Shown here: positions 23,346-33,019 of the stretch, one piece after another | Position numbering within the stretch: position 1 is the stretch's first letter | How the letters are laid out: each line of letters opens with the position of its first letter | Virus record (IMG/VR): IMGVR_UViG_3300025141_013434 | Location: 62,001-126,000 of that record | Source of the DNA: a virus | Length of the DNA: 64,000 nt | Reading direction: 5' to 3' (one strand) | Translations under genes and position numbers: made by a program | Notes under the pieces: generated by a model | What the model was told of the DNA's origin: nothing | What the model saw: the letters and a program-made list of their open reading frames with translations, nothing else | Database searches by the model: none

Positions 23346-24686
23346 TTAATAGTCTAGTCTAACTCTCAGAGTCAGTTCGTTTGTTGGATCTTTTCTAAGC
23401 GGTTCTGACAACTTCGCGGTTGCCATCAATTCATTGTCCGGAGAATATAAGCCAACTGAAGTTATATAAGATACCGGCATATCGCTTGGGCTGTTCTTTA
23501 CCCTTATCTTACTTTCTGTCAAGTAAGTTGGGTTGGAACTATAATTAAACTCATTGTGATTCGCACGACAGAAATAAACTGTTGAATTAAGTTCTGTCGT
23601 GTTGTTGAAAGAGATCTGCTTAATTCTGCGCCTAAGTGCGCTACAACCAGTTTGAATTGTAGAACCCGTCAACATAGAGTATACATCTGCTTGAGCTAAT
23701 GCTGTGATATCAATACCAGCTGCATCTACAATTTGCTTGTGCATCATGCAGCTTGCTGAATTGAGAATACCTCCAGTAAGAGCATATACAGTTGGGTTTC
23801 CGGCCGCTTTGGCATGGTGGCCTCCGCCGGCGGTAGTAGACGCGGTAACAAAGCGATTTACTGCACCGCCGAAGCCGGGCCCAGTGGTCTGGTCCGTTGG
23901 GGCGGCAGCTTTTGCAAAAACTCTAGCATCCAAAACAACAATGCCAGCCTGATAGAATACCAACCCTATATTTCCTGGTTTGGTCGGATGAAGAGAGCCC
24001 GTTGTCGCGCCATGCGCTATAGCGCCGGATGCTTGCGTAGAAGAAGCTGACAATATTCCATATTCACCGGCGGGAGAGTTGATCCTGTAATCGTTTTGTG
24101 CATTTGTATCTTTTACAGTGATTGTTCGACCAGTATATTTTCGTAAATCACCGCTAGTCTCTGAAGGAGAGTCTGGTGAACCATAGTTCGGCGCAACACC
24201 GAGTTCCATGCTGAAGCTGCCTTTCTTTATTTCATCTTTGACCAAAAGCCTTGCAAAACTGATGAAAAATGCTTCATTGATCTTCCCTCTCTGACTATCC
24301 ACAACATCACCGTCTTGATCAAACGCTCTAACGTTTCCGTGCTGATCGTGACCCATAAGAATCTGAGCCATTTGATTGTATATTGCTATCTTTTCTTCTT
24401 GCTCTGTTCTTGCAACTTCCGCAAGAACACCAGATAGTGCCGACCCTGTACTGAACCCAAGAGTTATATCAAAAATGTGATTTGCGGAAGAACTAAGATA
24501 AGGGTAGTCATATACGCTTTGAAACATTTTGTGAGAATAATTCTTAATGTTCAACTCTGTCGAAAGACTACCGTCTTTGTTGTAAGTCCCGGAAACAAGA
24601 GACCCGGTAATCGGTATTGCCTCGTGCAACAAAGTCTTTGTTGTTACGATGTCACTGTTTAGGAAGGGTTTGAAAGTTGTCGCCAT
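23346..24686 (-). CDS. Tail/virion-protein candidate with shared C-terminal domain (B)
   Basis: This 446-residue protein begins MATTFKPFLNSDIVTTKTLL and has a helical segment around residues 95-155 (EEKIAIYNQMAQILMGHDQH), a Gly/Ala/Thr-rich middle and a C-terminus, YITSVGLYSPDNELMATAKL then SEPLRK and RVRLDY, homologous to the C-terminus of the gene at 22050-23330. It resembles unnamed structural proteins of marine myoviruses. It has no enzyme signature. A tail or baseplate-peripheral component is the most likely role. Confidence 0.75.
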   Translation of the reverse strand: MATTFKPFLNSDIVTTKTLLHEAIPITGSLVSGTYNKDGSLSTELNIKNYSHKMFQSVYDYPYLSSSANHIFDITLGFSTGSALSGVLAEVARTEQEEKIAIYNQMAQILMGHDQHGNVRAFDQDGDVVDSQRGKINEAFFISFARLLVKDEIKKGSFSMELGVAPNYGSPDSPSETSGDLRKYTGRTITVKDTNAQNDYRINSPAGEYGILSASSTQASGAIAHGATTGSLHPTKPGNIGLVFYQAGIVVLDARVFAKAAAPTDQTTGPGFGGAVNRFVTASTTAGGGHHAKAAGNPTVYALTGGILNSASCMMHKQIVDAAGIDITALAQADVYSMLTGSTIQTGCSALRRRIKQISFNNTTELNSTVYFCRANHNEFNYSSNPTYLTESKIRVKNSPSDMPVSYITSVGLYSPDNELMATAKLSEPLRKDPTNELTLRVRLDY

Positions 24687-24701
24687 TTATACAGTCCTTT
24701 T

Positions 24702-25739
24702 TTATGAAGTTCCAGACTTCTTAAGATATCTAATTGGAACATCAATCGATGCCCCCGTTGTTGCTGCCGTTATTCTAATGTACGTGTCTATGTAGAGATA
24801 TGTCTTCGATCCCCGAAAACCCGGGCACGCGCCAGATGTATCTTCGACCGAGGTAGCGCCGGTTGTAGTTTTTGAACTTCCAAGTTTCTCAAATAAGTAA
24901 GTGGAAGTTTGAAGATTGGTGCTTGGTTGTATCTTGAAATTAAGCATTTTTCCTCGGGGTCCACGCATGCGATGCCTAGTATGAGCACCACTGGTGTCGG
25001 TGCCGGTGCCGCGAATGCCGTCGAAGGGGTCGCCAATCAATCCATTATTGGCGGCATTTGCACTCAAATAATAAGAAGCAATTTGATCATCGTCAATAAA
25101 AGAAACAGGTACCTGACTGCCGGCAGGGTCGAGAAGATGACCTAGTCTGTCGTCCATCTCAACAATGAATTGGTTTTCCTGCAAGTCAATCGGGAGATTA
25201 ATCGCCGGAGATATTTGTGTCGTATCTAATCCTGATTCTATCATTATGGAATTGGTAGTTGGGCCCTGGGCCTGAGCCCCTAGCAGAATACCCTTACTTC
25301 TGACGTTTGCATTGATCAGGGATTTTTGGACATCCTCCGTATTCGGATCAACTGTTACAATGTAATATCCGCCGCCTTGCTCATTCGCGCCGGCTGCGGT
25401 GGTTTGACCGGAAGTACCAACGTTCTCCTTCCTGTACCCTCCATTATGAATTTTAAGAACGGGGAGGTGCAGAGCATTAGTTCTTGTGATTGTCATGAGC
25501 TTTGACTTCATCGCAGATGTGTTGTTCGTGAAAGCTTCCAAGATCGGAGTTTTTAAGACCTCCAAATCGTAGTAGGCAGAACCACTTGGATGACTTCTGT
25601 TGAAGAGAGAATAGTCTATCTCATCATCACCAAGGGCAAATTTTGTAATTTTAAAATCGCCGCGGGCCATTCGAAATCGGCCTGTGTCCGTAAGAACTGC
25701 ATCGAGGAGGATATCTCCTGAATTATCAAGAAACGCCAT
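24702..25739 (-). CDS. Virion-protein candidate with the LTxxG...FALGDDE N-terminal motif
   Basis: This 345-residue protein begins MAFLDNSGDILLDAVLTDTG, continues RFRMARGDFKITKFALGDDE, and then becomes Gly/Thr/Asn-rich. The same N-terminal layout appears in the gene at 33019-34095, so the two share a domain. I recognise this N-terminal motif from unnamed structural proteins in marine T4-like phages. No enzymatic motif is present. It starts 76 bases after the previous gene, behind a repeat-rich spacer, one of the longer gaps in the tail block. Confidence 0.78.
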   Translation of the reverse strand: MAFLDNSGDILLDAVLTDTGRFRMARGDFKITKFALGDDEIDYSLFNRSHPSGSAYYDLEVLKTPILEAFTNNTSAMKSKLMTITRTNALHLPVLKIHNGGYRKENVGTSGQTTAAGANEQGGGYYIVTVDPNTEDVQKSLINANVRSKGILLGAQAQGPTTNSIMIESGLDTTQISPAINLPIDLQENQFIVEMDDRLGHLLDPAGSQVPVSFIDDDQIASYYLSANAANNGLIGDPFDGIRGTGTDTSGAHTRHRMRGPRGKMLNFKIQPSTNLQTSTYLFEKLGSSKTTTGATSVEDTSGACPGFRGSKTYLYIDTYIRITAATTGASIDVPIRYLKKSGTS

Positions 25740-25750
25740 ATTGTATGCTC

Positions 25751-25805
25751 CTAGTTTTTTTTACTAGAATAATTAGGATTCTAATCAAATAAAATTCTAA
25801 TTATT
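25751..25805. repeat. Nested inverted and direct repeats in a tail-block spacer
   Basis: Within the 76-base gap before the gene at 24702-25739, AATAATTAG (25768-25776) is inverted at 25797-25805. Inside that, ATTCTAAT is repeated directly at 25778-25785 and 25794-25801, one and a half helical turns apart. CTAGT (25751-25755) and ACTAG (25763-25767) form a further small inverted repeat. AT-rich stems without a following T run do not look like a terminator; a protein-binding site or RNA processing hairpin is possible. Confidence 0.7.
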
Positions 25806-25815
25806 TGTCCATTTA

Positions 25816-28746
25816 TTATCTATCAACTATATTACTATAGTCTTTTGTAAAATTAAAATTTAAATCAATCTGTTTTCCTGTTGATTTAGATGTAATTCTA
25901 ATTTTAAATTGCTTTCCCCACACAGGGTGATCTGAAATTCCAACTGGGCCCGACTTGCCTGGAGCTGATTCCCAACTATTAAAAGACCCGTCTGCTGGTA
26001 AGTCTAGCATCTTCTGAGAAAATGCTGGTTCTATGAGAATGTCCTTCTTGAAGGACAATGTTCTTTTTCTTTCTTCTTTTGGAAAATAGAAAAGATCCGA
26101 CTTCAAATATACCGCATCGAGATCGCTAACTAGCTCAATTTGATATATGTTCGATGGATTAGAAACATGCCCATGGATATCCTCGGTTCTAAATGTGTAC
26201 CAGTATTTTTTATTCGGAACTATTTTATCTATAAATGATCCCGCGGTTGCGTCAGATTCCACTCTGCCTATTTTTGATTGAAAAAACGAACCCCAAGAGG
26301 TTGGCTCTCGGTCTACCCTGAAAACTTCGAATACTTGAGTTGGGTCATCGTTTTTGAATTCTACTGCGGAATTCAATATTTCTTCTCCAAGTTCGGGATC
26401 TGCTCCTTGACTTATGGCTATCAAGCTAAACTGAGACACGTCATCTGGCTCCAACACTACTGGCTTTGCTGCAAAATTCCCAGTCATGCTGTCCATATTG
26501 AACATCAGCCTCTTCTTGTCTCCCTTGAAAGGTATCACATCAACATTCGGAGATATCGGGGGATTATCCATTGTTATAATTTCTTTAGAATATACCGGGT
26601 ACTCCAATATTTTAACTGACGGAGTGTGAATAACTCCCATATAAAAATCCTGGAATCCTCGCTGGGATGCGCCGGTGGGATCCCAAAAATCAACAAGACC
26701 CGGAGAAGACATACAGTCAGAATAGGCGTATACCGTCCCGACAACAACCACCACTTGATAAATTGTGTACCTATACCTCTTTGAGTATTTCACCTGACTA
26801 TCTACCATTTTAATGACTTCTGTTTTATCATTTGTTGCAAGATAGGTTACTTGTATTGTTTCTCCGGTTTCTGCATCTTTCTTTTCGATCTTAAAACCAA
26901 CGACTTCTGAATGTGCTGGCTTTCCTCTCAAAATATCCATGAAAGATCTTTCATTTCTCTTGACGATATTCTTAATTCTTGTCTTCATTAAATTCTTCGT
27001 AAAAAGTAGTCTGAATTTCTCTACCGGGTGGAGATCTCTGCCCTCAACGTTGAACCAATCACGGAACAAGCTTGCAAACCACACTTCTCTGATCTTTGGG
27101 CTGCTAATTCTTGACAGAACTAACTCCTGAACATCTTCTGCGCTTTCGACAACTTGCTCTACTGCATTCCAGTTGTGATTGCGATTGAGACCTTGACGAG
27201 CCAAAATTCCGAAGATATTCTCGATAGCTGATGTATCTTCTCCTTCTCTCAGAGACTGGGCTATTAAAGATTTCTCTACTGAAGTTATTTGAATATCGGT
27301 GTACATCGGAAGAAACGGCCGATCGTTCTCGTAAACGGATCTGAATTCTTCTGAGGAAGGATCGCCATATGAAGATGTGAAAGGAGACCGGCCGGGCAAT
27401 ATACCGAAGACTTCTACGAGATTTTCTTCTGAAATTCTTTCCTCTGCGGTGAGGTGGCCATCTTCGTCTACTCTTATGTGTGCCCCGGGGCGTCGTATAT
27501 AATAATTTGGCAGTTGCCTTTCTTCATAATTCTGTAAAACTACACTTTCGTAAAGATTACTGTAAAAATTATACTTCCCTTTTACAGAAATCGTAGGAGC
27601 GCCTCGAAGCTGATTATCTTCTGTCTCTTTTTCGCTAAAAAGAATAGGAAAATTTGTGGCATAATCGTGAAAATAGTGTCTGCCGGTAAATGGAGGATTA
27701 TACACCGGCGAGTTGACGCCATTGTGTTGTCTTGATACGGGTGATTCGAGCTGCCATGGAACCGGGGTACCATAAAACGGTATAACTGGAAATAAATTTT
27801 CTGAAAAGTTGGACCTTTGAGTACTCCAGTTTTGATGATCGCTCGTGTATGTCTGTAAGCGGCCGTATCGGGCTCTTCGATGTTCGTCTCTCAATTCTCT
27901 CCAATTTTGTTCTATCATTTCACGAGGTGTGCCGTCAGAAAAATCACCATTCTCTTGCAAAGTTGGTCGACCATACAAATAACATGGCCATTGCCATCGC
28001 TGTTCTGGAGTGAAGACATACGGAAAGCGTAACTTTAAAGGCTCATACCTGATCGGGCCTAGGCGTCTTTCGCTGCGAAACGGTGGTCGATCGAGCAAAT
28101 CTTCCTTCTCCCAGAACCTTGTCGGGTTGATTGGACCATCATTGACAGCAAGCTGGCGAAAGCTTTGTTCGGAAACGGATTCGATGTAAGGAGCGCCGGC
28201 GTAGAGTTGGTCGTCCACCTGGGGGCCACGAAAAAGTATAGCTGAGGGATTATGAAAAGAGATGCTGTCCCTTCGATTTGCTTCAACTTGAGCCATGAGA
28301 TTCGGAACAAATGTTTGTATTCCATTTTTCCAAAACTTTCCTGTCACATATCTAAAACTATCTATCATTGTTCGGCCATCGGGGCCCGGGACGTTCGCAG
28401 GAATTCCGGCCGGGTTCAATGGATCAAACTTTGCATTAGAGTAAAGATAGGTCGTTTCATCTGTTGGCTCTCCAGCCAAATTATGTGAATGAAATAGCCA
28501 AACGCTTTTGCCGGCTGCATACTCTTCGTGATGAAGTCCAAACTCTTCCCGGTCTGGAGACACAGAAGAGAGCAAGATCTCTTCTGGTGCGCTCCCAGTT
28601 ATGCCTGTCTCTGAATCCCCACCAGGGCCATTATTATCATCAAGATCGGTATTCTGATCGCCGCCATCACCTTCGAATGGGTCATCATCGCGAGAAACCG
28701 GAGGAGCGAGGCATGGATCTAATATATTGTCATTTTCTTCTGCCAT
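25816..28746 (-). CDS. Large virion-protein candidate with Fn3-like segment
   Basis: This 976-residue protein has an acidic Gly/Asp-rich N-terminus (residues 1-55), a Pro/Arg/Tyr/Phe-rich middle rich in asparagines, and a C-terminal third of alternating beta strands including KYWYTFRTEDIHGHVSNPSN, which looks like the last strands of a fibronectin-III-like fold. There is no catalytic motif. It is situated between other large tail candidates and is probably a structural tail or baseplate protein; the family is not recognised. Confidence 0.75.
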   Translation of the reverse strand: MAEENDNILDPCLAPPVSRDDDPFEGDGGDQNTDLDDNNGPGGDSETGITGSAPEEILLSSVSPDREEFGLHHEEYAAGKSVWLFHSHNLAGEPTDETTYLYSNAKFDPLNPAGIPANVPGPDGRTMIDSFRYVTGKFWKNGIQTFVPNLMAQVEANRRDSISFHNPSAILFRGPQVDDQLYAGAPYIESVSEQSFRQLAVNDGPINPTRFWEKEDLLDRPPFRSERRLGPIRYEPLKLRFPYVFTPEQRWQWPCYLYGRPTLQENGDFSDGTPREMIEQNWRELRDEHRRARYGRLQTYTSDHQNWSTQRSNFSENLFPVIPFYGTPVPWQLESPVSRQHNGVNSPVYNPPFTGRHYFHDYATNFPILFSEKETEDNQLRGAPTISVKGKYNFYSNLYESVVLQNYEERQLPNYYIRRPGAHIRVDEDGHLTAEERISEENLVEVFGILPGRSPFTSSYGDPSSEEFRSVYENDRPFLPMYTDIQITSVEKSLIAQSLREGEDTSAIENIFGILARQGLNRNHNWNAVEQVVESAEDVQELVLSRISSPKIREVWFASLFRDWFNVEGRDLHPVEKFRLLFTKNLMKTRIKNIVKRNERSFMDILRGKPAHSEVVGFKIEKKDAETGETIQVTYLATNDKTEVIKMVDSQVKYSKRYRYTIYQVVVVVGTVYAYSDCMSSPGLVDFWDPTGASQRGFQDFYMGVIHTPSVKILEYPVYSKEIITMDNPPISPNVDVIPFKGDKKRLMFNMDSMTGNFAAKPVVLEPDDVSQFSLIAISQGADPELGEEILNSAVEFKNDDPTQVFEVFRVDREPTSWGSFFQSKIGRVESDATAGSFIDKIVPNKKYWYTFRTEDIHGHVSNPSNIYQIELVSDLDAVYLKSDLFYFPKEERKRTLSFKKDILIEPAFSQKMLDLPADGSFNSWESAPGKSGPVGISDHPVWGKQFKIRITSKSTGKQIDLNFNFTKDYSNIVDR

Positions 28747-28756
28747 TTATAACTCC

Positions 28757-31700
28757 TCAAAAACCACCGTAGCCGCCGGGTCCAGATGTTGTAGTGCCAC
28801 CAGTCGGTGCACCGCCGCCGCCGGGGGATGGTGGAGTGCCGCCGCCGCCAGGGCCAGGAAAACATTCATCATACAGTGTCGCCATGTCTTCGGGCGGGGG
28901 AGATTCCTCTCCATGATACTGACTCTCGTTTGGCATGTAGAATACTATTCCTGGATATTCTAAAAAGGTGTGAGCGTGGGTTTCTAAGCCCTCTATCGGC
29001 TCACACACACTTGTCAAGTATAGTGGATAGAAATATCCAGTCACGCCACTAGTGTCTCCCGAATCGCTGGTGCCGAACAAATAGTAAGGCCCGCAACCAC
29101 ATACTTCCTGAGGTGCTGCCTGCCTTGATGCTTGGGTTCTCCTCCTATTCCTGCGGCGAGTGCGTTTAGTCCTGCGACTTGGAGGGCTAGCGGGGACTTC
29201 AAAATATGACTGACCCTGCGCTGGTCTAGTAGCGGAAGTGTTTCCTCCATCCGCCTCTCCAGTGTATGGCCGCCAATTTGCAGCGGTTTGGTTTCCCGCC
29301 TCAGTTGAAGAGTCCTGAGCATAACGAAGTCTGTATTGGCCGGATAATACCCTACCAGCAGCAACCATGTCTTGATTTAGAGTGCTAAAAATTGGACGTC
29401 CTAAGTTTATATTCCCATCTGCATCCCTGGCAAAACCATCCATCCTCTCCACTACCACTGCGGCGTCAGTAACTGCACGACTAACCGCTGGGTAGGGTAC
29501 CGGGTCGGGACGGCTTTCGCCCCGGGGGCCGGCGAGGCCACCAATACCTGGACCTAGACCCTGAAGGCCATCCGACGTTCCTTGCACCAAGTTGCTTGTT
29601 AATACGTCCGGATTTATTACGTTTCCCATGTCACTTACTAAAACTCTCGATAAATCCAAAAAGCCAGTGTTGGCCCCTGCCAAAGAGCGCCAATGTTCAT
29701 CCCAATCAAAAGGAAACCCTTCGGGTTCATCTGGTTCATTCCCCACGCCACATAACTCGCCCTCATTAGGAATAGCCTGTGTGTCATCAGATAGAAGTAT
29801 TTCAGATGGCACCGTAACAGAAAAGTTAGTTACTGACGAAAGCTGTGCTGCCATTCTTGCCGTAATTGTATTTAGGGCGGTCGAGGGTTGATCAAAAGGA
29901 TTAGCTGTGCCGGCTTGGCCATCATTTGGACTAGCAGCCTCATTTACATCTCCCCAGTCAAACGACTGTATTGCAGGATCTTGTGTAGCTTGTCTAGACA
30001 TATTGATGACATCCATAGCTCTATTGACCTCTGCTGCACCTGCTTGCCAATTGATCACAAAAGACCCCGGGGTCGTCATATTGTCCCCCCAGGTAAAATG
30101 TGAGTTCGTTTGCGTTGCATTGCCGCGGTAAGAGCTAAAAGTCAATACGGCAGAATTACCCAAATAACTTCTCATTGAGGAACCCCAACGTGTAGTTTCC
30201 GTATTCATTCTTCCTGCAAGATTTGCCGCTGTTATAACGGGAAAGGTAGAAGCTACTGATCTGGCCGTTGTCACCGGTGAGGGCAGGGGTAAGAGCGGAG
30301 GCCTGGGAACCGGATCTGTGGTGGGTGGCCTATCAAGAAATGTATCTTCAGAAAGCTCGAAACCTGGGGTAGCAAAATCTTGAAGAGTCTCTGTCCTTTG
30401 TGGGTTGTCCGGACTGTCTTGGATGGTCGGCATTGTTGCCATGCTCCGGAGCCTAGCGCCGGCGGCGCGACGGTCAGCTTGACGTTGATTTTCGGCTAGC
30501 CACCGGTTTTCTTGTTCAACAAAACTAACAGAGTCGAGCTTTCTTTTGCTACAGTCGACATAATATGAACTGGGTTCGCTATCTCTGTGGCCGGTGAACC
30601 ACCTCTTGACTCTCAATGTTCTATTTTTTCCGGCCGTGAGATTTCTTCTGCCGCCGATCTCGGAAGACAAGCTGGACTGATCTGCTGATGAGCCCCCGCC
30701 CAAAAGTTTATCTACTTCAGCTGACAGGTCTTTAAAGGATTTCAATATTTGTAAAATTTGCTCTGGTCTGGAATTGTTTGGATTGAGAAGGGTAGCGACA
30801 AGGCCGACCATTGCGTCATCCCTAAGTGAGATTGCAGAGTCGACGGTGAAGAGGCCCTCCGAAACCGCGGCTTCGACAAAGTCGCCTTCGCCTTGTGCTG
30901 TCAAGTGTTCTGCAAATTTAGACGCCGAAATAATAAATTTCTTATTTGCGTATACCAAGCCCAAAAGTTCAAAAAAAACTGCCTGCATAGCTTCAAAATC
31001 AAACCTCTCCATGGCTTCACTTACGAAAGAGGGTGAAAACTTTTTTGTTGCTGTGTTGTAATTTCCCACCGGAGTGAATCGAACTCTATCAACATTGAGA
31101 ATTTCGTCTCGGGAGGGCCCATTGCCGCGAGTCTCCCTGAAGGACTTTCCCGTTATTACTGGAATGTTTGCTAGGTTATAATATTCTTCCAATTGGAGAA
31201 TTTGCTCTTTGAGTCGATTGAGTGCATGCTCGAAATATTCATAAATACTATCTTCGTATTCTAACTCTATTCCGTATTGATAAGTCCCATCAACTGTTTT
31301 CATTAGTGAATAATCGCGGCCATGGAAAATTCTATAAAACGGAAACAAGGGAGTACCTGCTAGTCTGGACTCTGACGAGTTGTCAATTGGCATAGGATCT
31401 TCGGGGTTGCCTGTTAACCAACTACTCAAGTTATCGAAATTGGCTCTCAATTGAGTCATAAGGTCTCTCACGAGCAAATCTGATATTGTTCCGGTCTCTC
31501 GACTATTATCGTTGGCACCCAAAAGAAACCGCGGGGCCGCAAATGCCGCGGGTAAAATTGCGTCGACGAGGTTGTCTTCATGTTCATATAAATCTGAAGG
31601 TAAACCAGCGCGCTTCATTGACCTTTCGTTCCGATTTAAGAACCATTCTTGAGATGCCTCTGCTACAACAAAATCTGGGGTGTTTTTGTCGAAAAGATCT

Positions 31701-33019
31701 TTTGCCGGAAAGCCAAGCGAATCAATTCCAATACTTCTGTCTGTAACCCTCCTTCTTAACACCCTTGTATTTAAGAGTTTGAAATTTACTTTCGGCCGGA
31801 GAATTTCATATTTTGTGAGATTTGGCAGATACTTAAACAGGTGACCCAGGCTCGATTCTTTTTCTAAAATTTGCTTTTGATCTATTATAAATTTATAATC
31901 AACAACTCCGGAATCAGGGTTTTGATGTACAAACAGTTGTGCATTGAAGTTTTTTTCTCTTTTGCTTTTTAAAAATTTTCTAACTTGACCCTGTTGCATT
32001 ATACTGGGTAACATTAGCGGAGTATACAAGTCGTTCGTTCTCTGCATTTTTCTAAAGTCTTGAATTTTCGTATTAGGTACATTTATCGCTGTTAGATAGT
32101 CGTCAGGACCAGAAGCGTCAGAATGCCTCAACCCCTTCATAAACACGGTTGTTCGATCGTCTTCGGGAGGCATCATATGGTATGGACCGCCATAAGGAAC
32201 TCCCTTGCTGTCCCTCAATACCATAGTATAAGAGTCGACTCGACCTCTTCTCAGTATTGTGTCCTTACTTTTTCTACCGTGAAGTAAGTTTAAATATTTA
32301 ATATCTGAGTGGTCGAGATCAAGACCCAGCAAAGAAAAATCTAAATATGTAAAAGCATGAACAGACAATTCAGTAGTATCTCCAGAGATCAATTCATTTG
32401 GAATTTCTGGATCATTACCTATCGTAATTGTATATGGAATTCTGTAAAACGCAGGTTGAGTTCCAACGTTAGTTACCCTGAAATGTTCTGAAAAATCATC
32501 AAAATATTGATTAGGAAGAGCCTGTCTTGCCGGTTCAGTCTTTATTAAAAAAGGGTGAAATCTTACATTCTCTCCGGTAGGTGAGTTGTCATGAGCAGAG
32601 CCCTTCTTGGTGGTAGTTTTAAGCTTGTCTAAGAAAGCCCCCATCGAGGCGGCGCGGCCACGCATGCCCGCTGGGAGGTGCCGCGAGACGTCTCGCTCGG
32701 AGGCTCCTTCGTCGATAGCGACCCTGTATTTCGCAAGCTTGTTGAATTGCCTGTTTATCCACGTATCGCGGCCGTGATGTGAGATGATTATCCCAATCTT
32801 AAGAGCTTTCATGAACTCCTCTTCTTTTGGCATTCCAGCATCAGCATCAAAAGAATTTGGAAGAGACATAATAAAACCAGCGCCTTCAGATGTGAGATGG
32901 TCATCAATATAATAATCAAGTGTCAAAATTATATTATTATTTGCACCCGACTCCAAAGTTGCCCTCCTCATCTTGACGGCAGGAAGGATCTGATACATTA
33001 AGTCACCTTCTCTTGACAT
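28757..33019 (-). CDS. Large virion-protein candidate with Gly/Pro-rich C-terminus
   Basis: This 1420-residue protein starts at an ATG overlapping the upstream stop as TAATG, with AGGAGG nearby. The first 350 residues are beta-rich (ending before a block with VRKFLKSKREKNFNAQLFVH), the middle is helical with KEQILQLEEYYNLANIPVIT, and the last 300 residues are of low complexity, with RRTKRTRRRNRRR and a terminal poly-Gly/Pro segment (GGGGTPPSPGGGGAPTGG). The family is not recognised. It is most likely a structural tail protein; the glycine-rich end could be an exposed adhesive segment. Confidence 0.75.
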   Translation of the reverse strand: MSREGDLMYQILPAVKMRRATLESGANNNIILTLDYYIDDHLTSEGAGFIMSLPNSFDADAGMPKEEEFMKALKIGIIISHHGRDTWINRQFNKLAKYRVAIDEGASERDVSRHLPAGMRGRAASMGAFLDKLKTTTKKGSAHDNSPTGENVRFHPFLIKTEPARQALPNQYFDDFSEHFRVTNVGTQPAFYRIPYTITIGNDPEIPNELISGDTTELSVHAFTYLDFSLLGLDLDHSDIKYLNLLHGRKSKDTILRRGRVDSYTMVLRDSKGVPYGGPYHMMPPEDDRTTVFMKGLRHSDASGPDDYLTAINVPNTKIQDFRKMQRTNDLYTPLMLPSIMQQGQVRKFLKSKREKNFNAQLFVHQNPDSGVVDYKFIIDQKQILEKESSLGHLFKYLPNLTKYEILRPKVNFKLLNTRVLRRRVTDRSIGIDSLGFPAKDLFDKNTPDFVVAEASQEWFLNRNERSMKRAGLPSDLYEHEDNLVDAILPAAFAAPRFLLGANDNSRETGTISDLLVRDLMTQLRANFDNLSSWLTGNPEDPMPIDNSSESRLAGTPLFPFYRIFHGRDYSLMKTVDGTYQYGIELEYEDSIYEYFEHALNRLKEQILQLEEYYNLANIPVITGKSFRETRGNGPSRDEILNVDRVRFTPVGNYNTATKKFSPSFVSEAMERFDFEAMQAVFFELLGLVYANKKFIISASKFAEHLTAQGEGDFVEAAVSEGLFTVDSAISLRDDAMVGLVATLLNPNNSRPEQILQILKSFKDLSAEVDKLLGGGSSADQSSLSSEIGGRRNLTAGKNRTLRVKRWFTGHRDSEPSSYYVDCSKRKLDSVSFVEQENRWLAENQRQADRRAAGARLRSMATMPTIQDSPDNPQRTETLQDFATPGFELSEDTFLDRPPTTDPVPRPPLLPLPSPVTTARSVASTFPVITAANLAGRMNTETTRWGSSMRSYLGNSAVLTFSSYRGNATQTNSHFTWGDNMTTPGSFVINWQAGAAEVNRAMDVINMSRQATQDPAIQSFDWGDVNEAASPNDGQAGTANPFDQPSTALNTITARMAAQLSSVTNFSVTVPSEILLSDDTQAIPNEGELCGVGNEPDEPEGFPFDWDEHWRSLAGANTGFLDLSRVLVSDMGNVINPDVLTSNLVQGTSDGLQGLGPGIGGLAGPRGESRPDPVPYPAVSRAVTDAAVVVERMDGFARDADGNINLGRPIFSTLNQDMVAAGRVLSGQYRLRYAQDSSTEAGNQTAANWRPYTGEADGGNTSATRPAQGQSYFEVPASPPSRRTKRTRRRNRRRTQASRQAAPQEVCGCGPYYLFGTSDSGDTSGVTGYFYPLYLTSVCEPIEGLETHAHTFLEYPGIVFYMPNESQYHGEESPPPEDMATLYDECFPGPGGGGTPPSPGGGGAPTGGTTTSGPGGYGGF

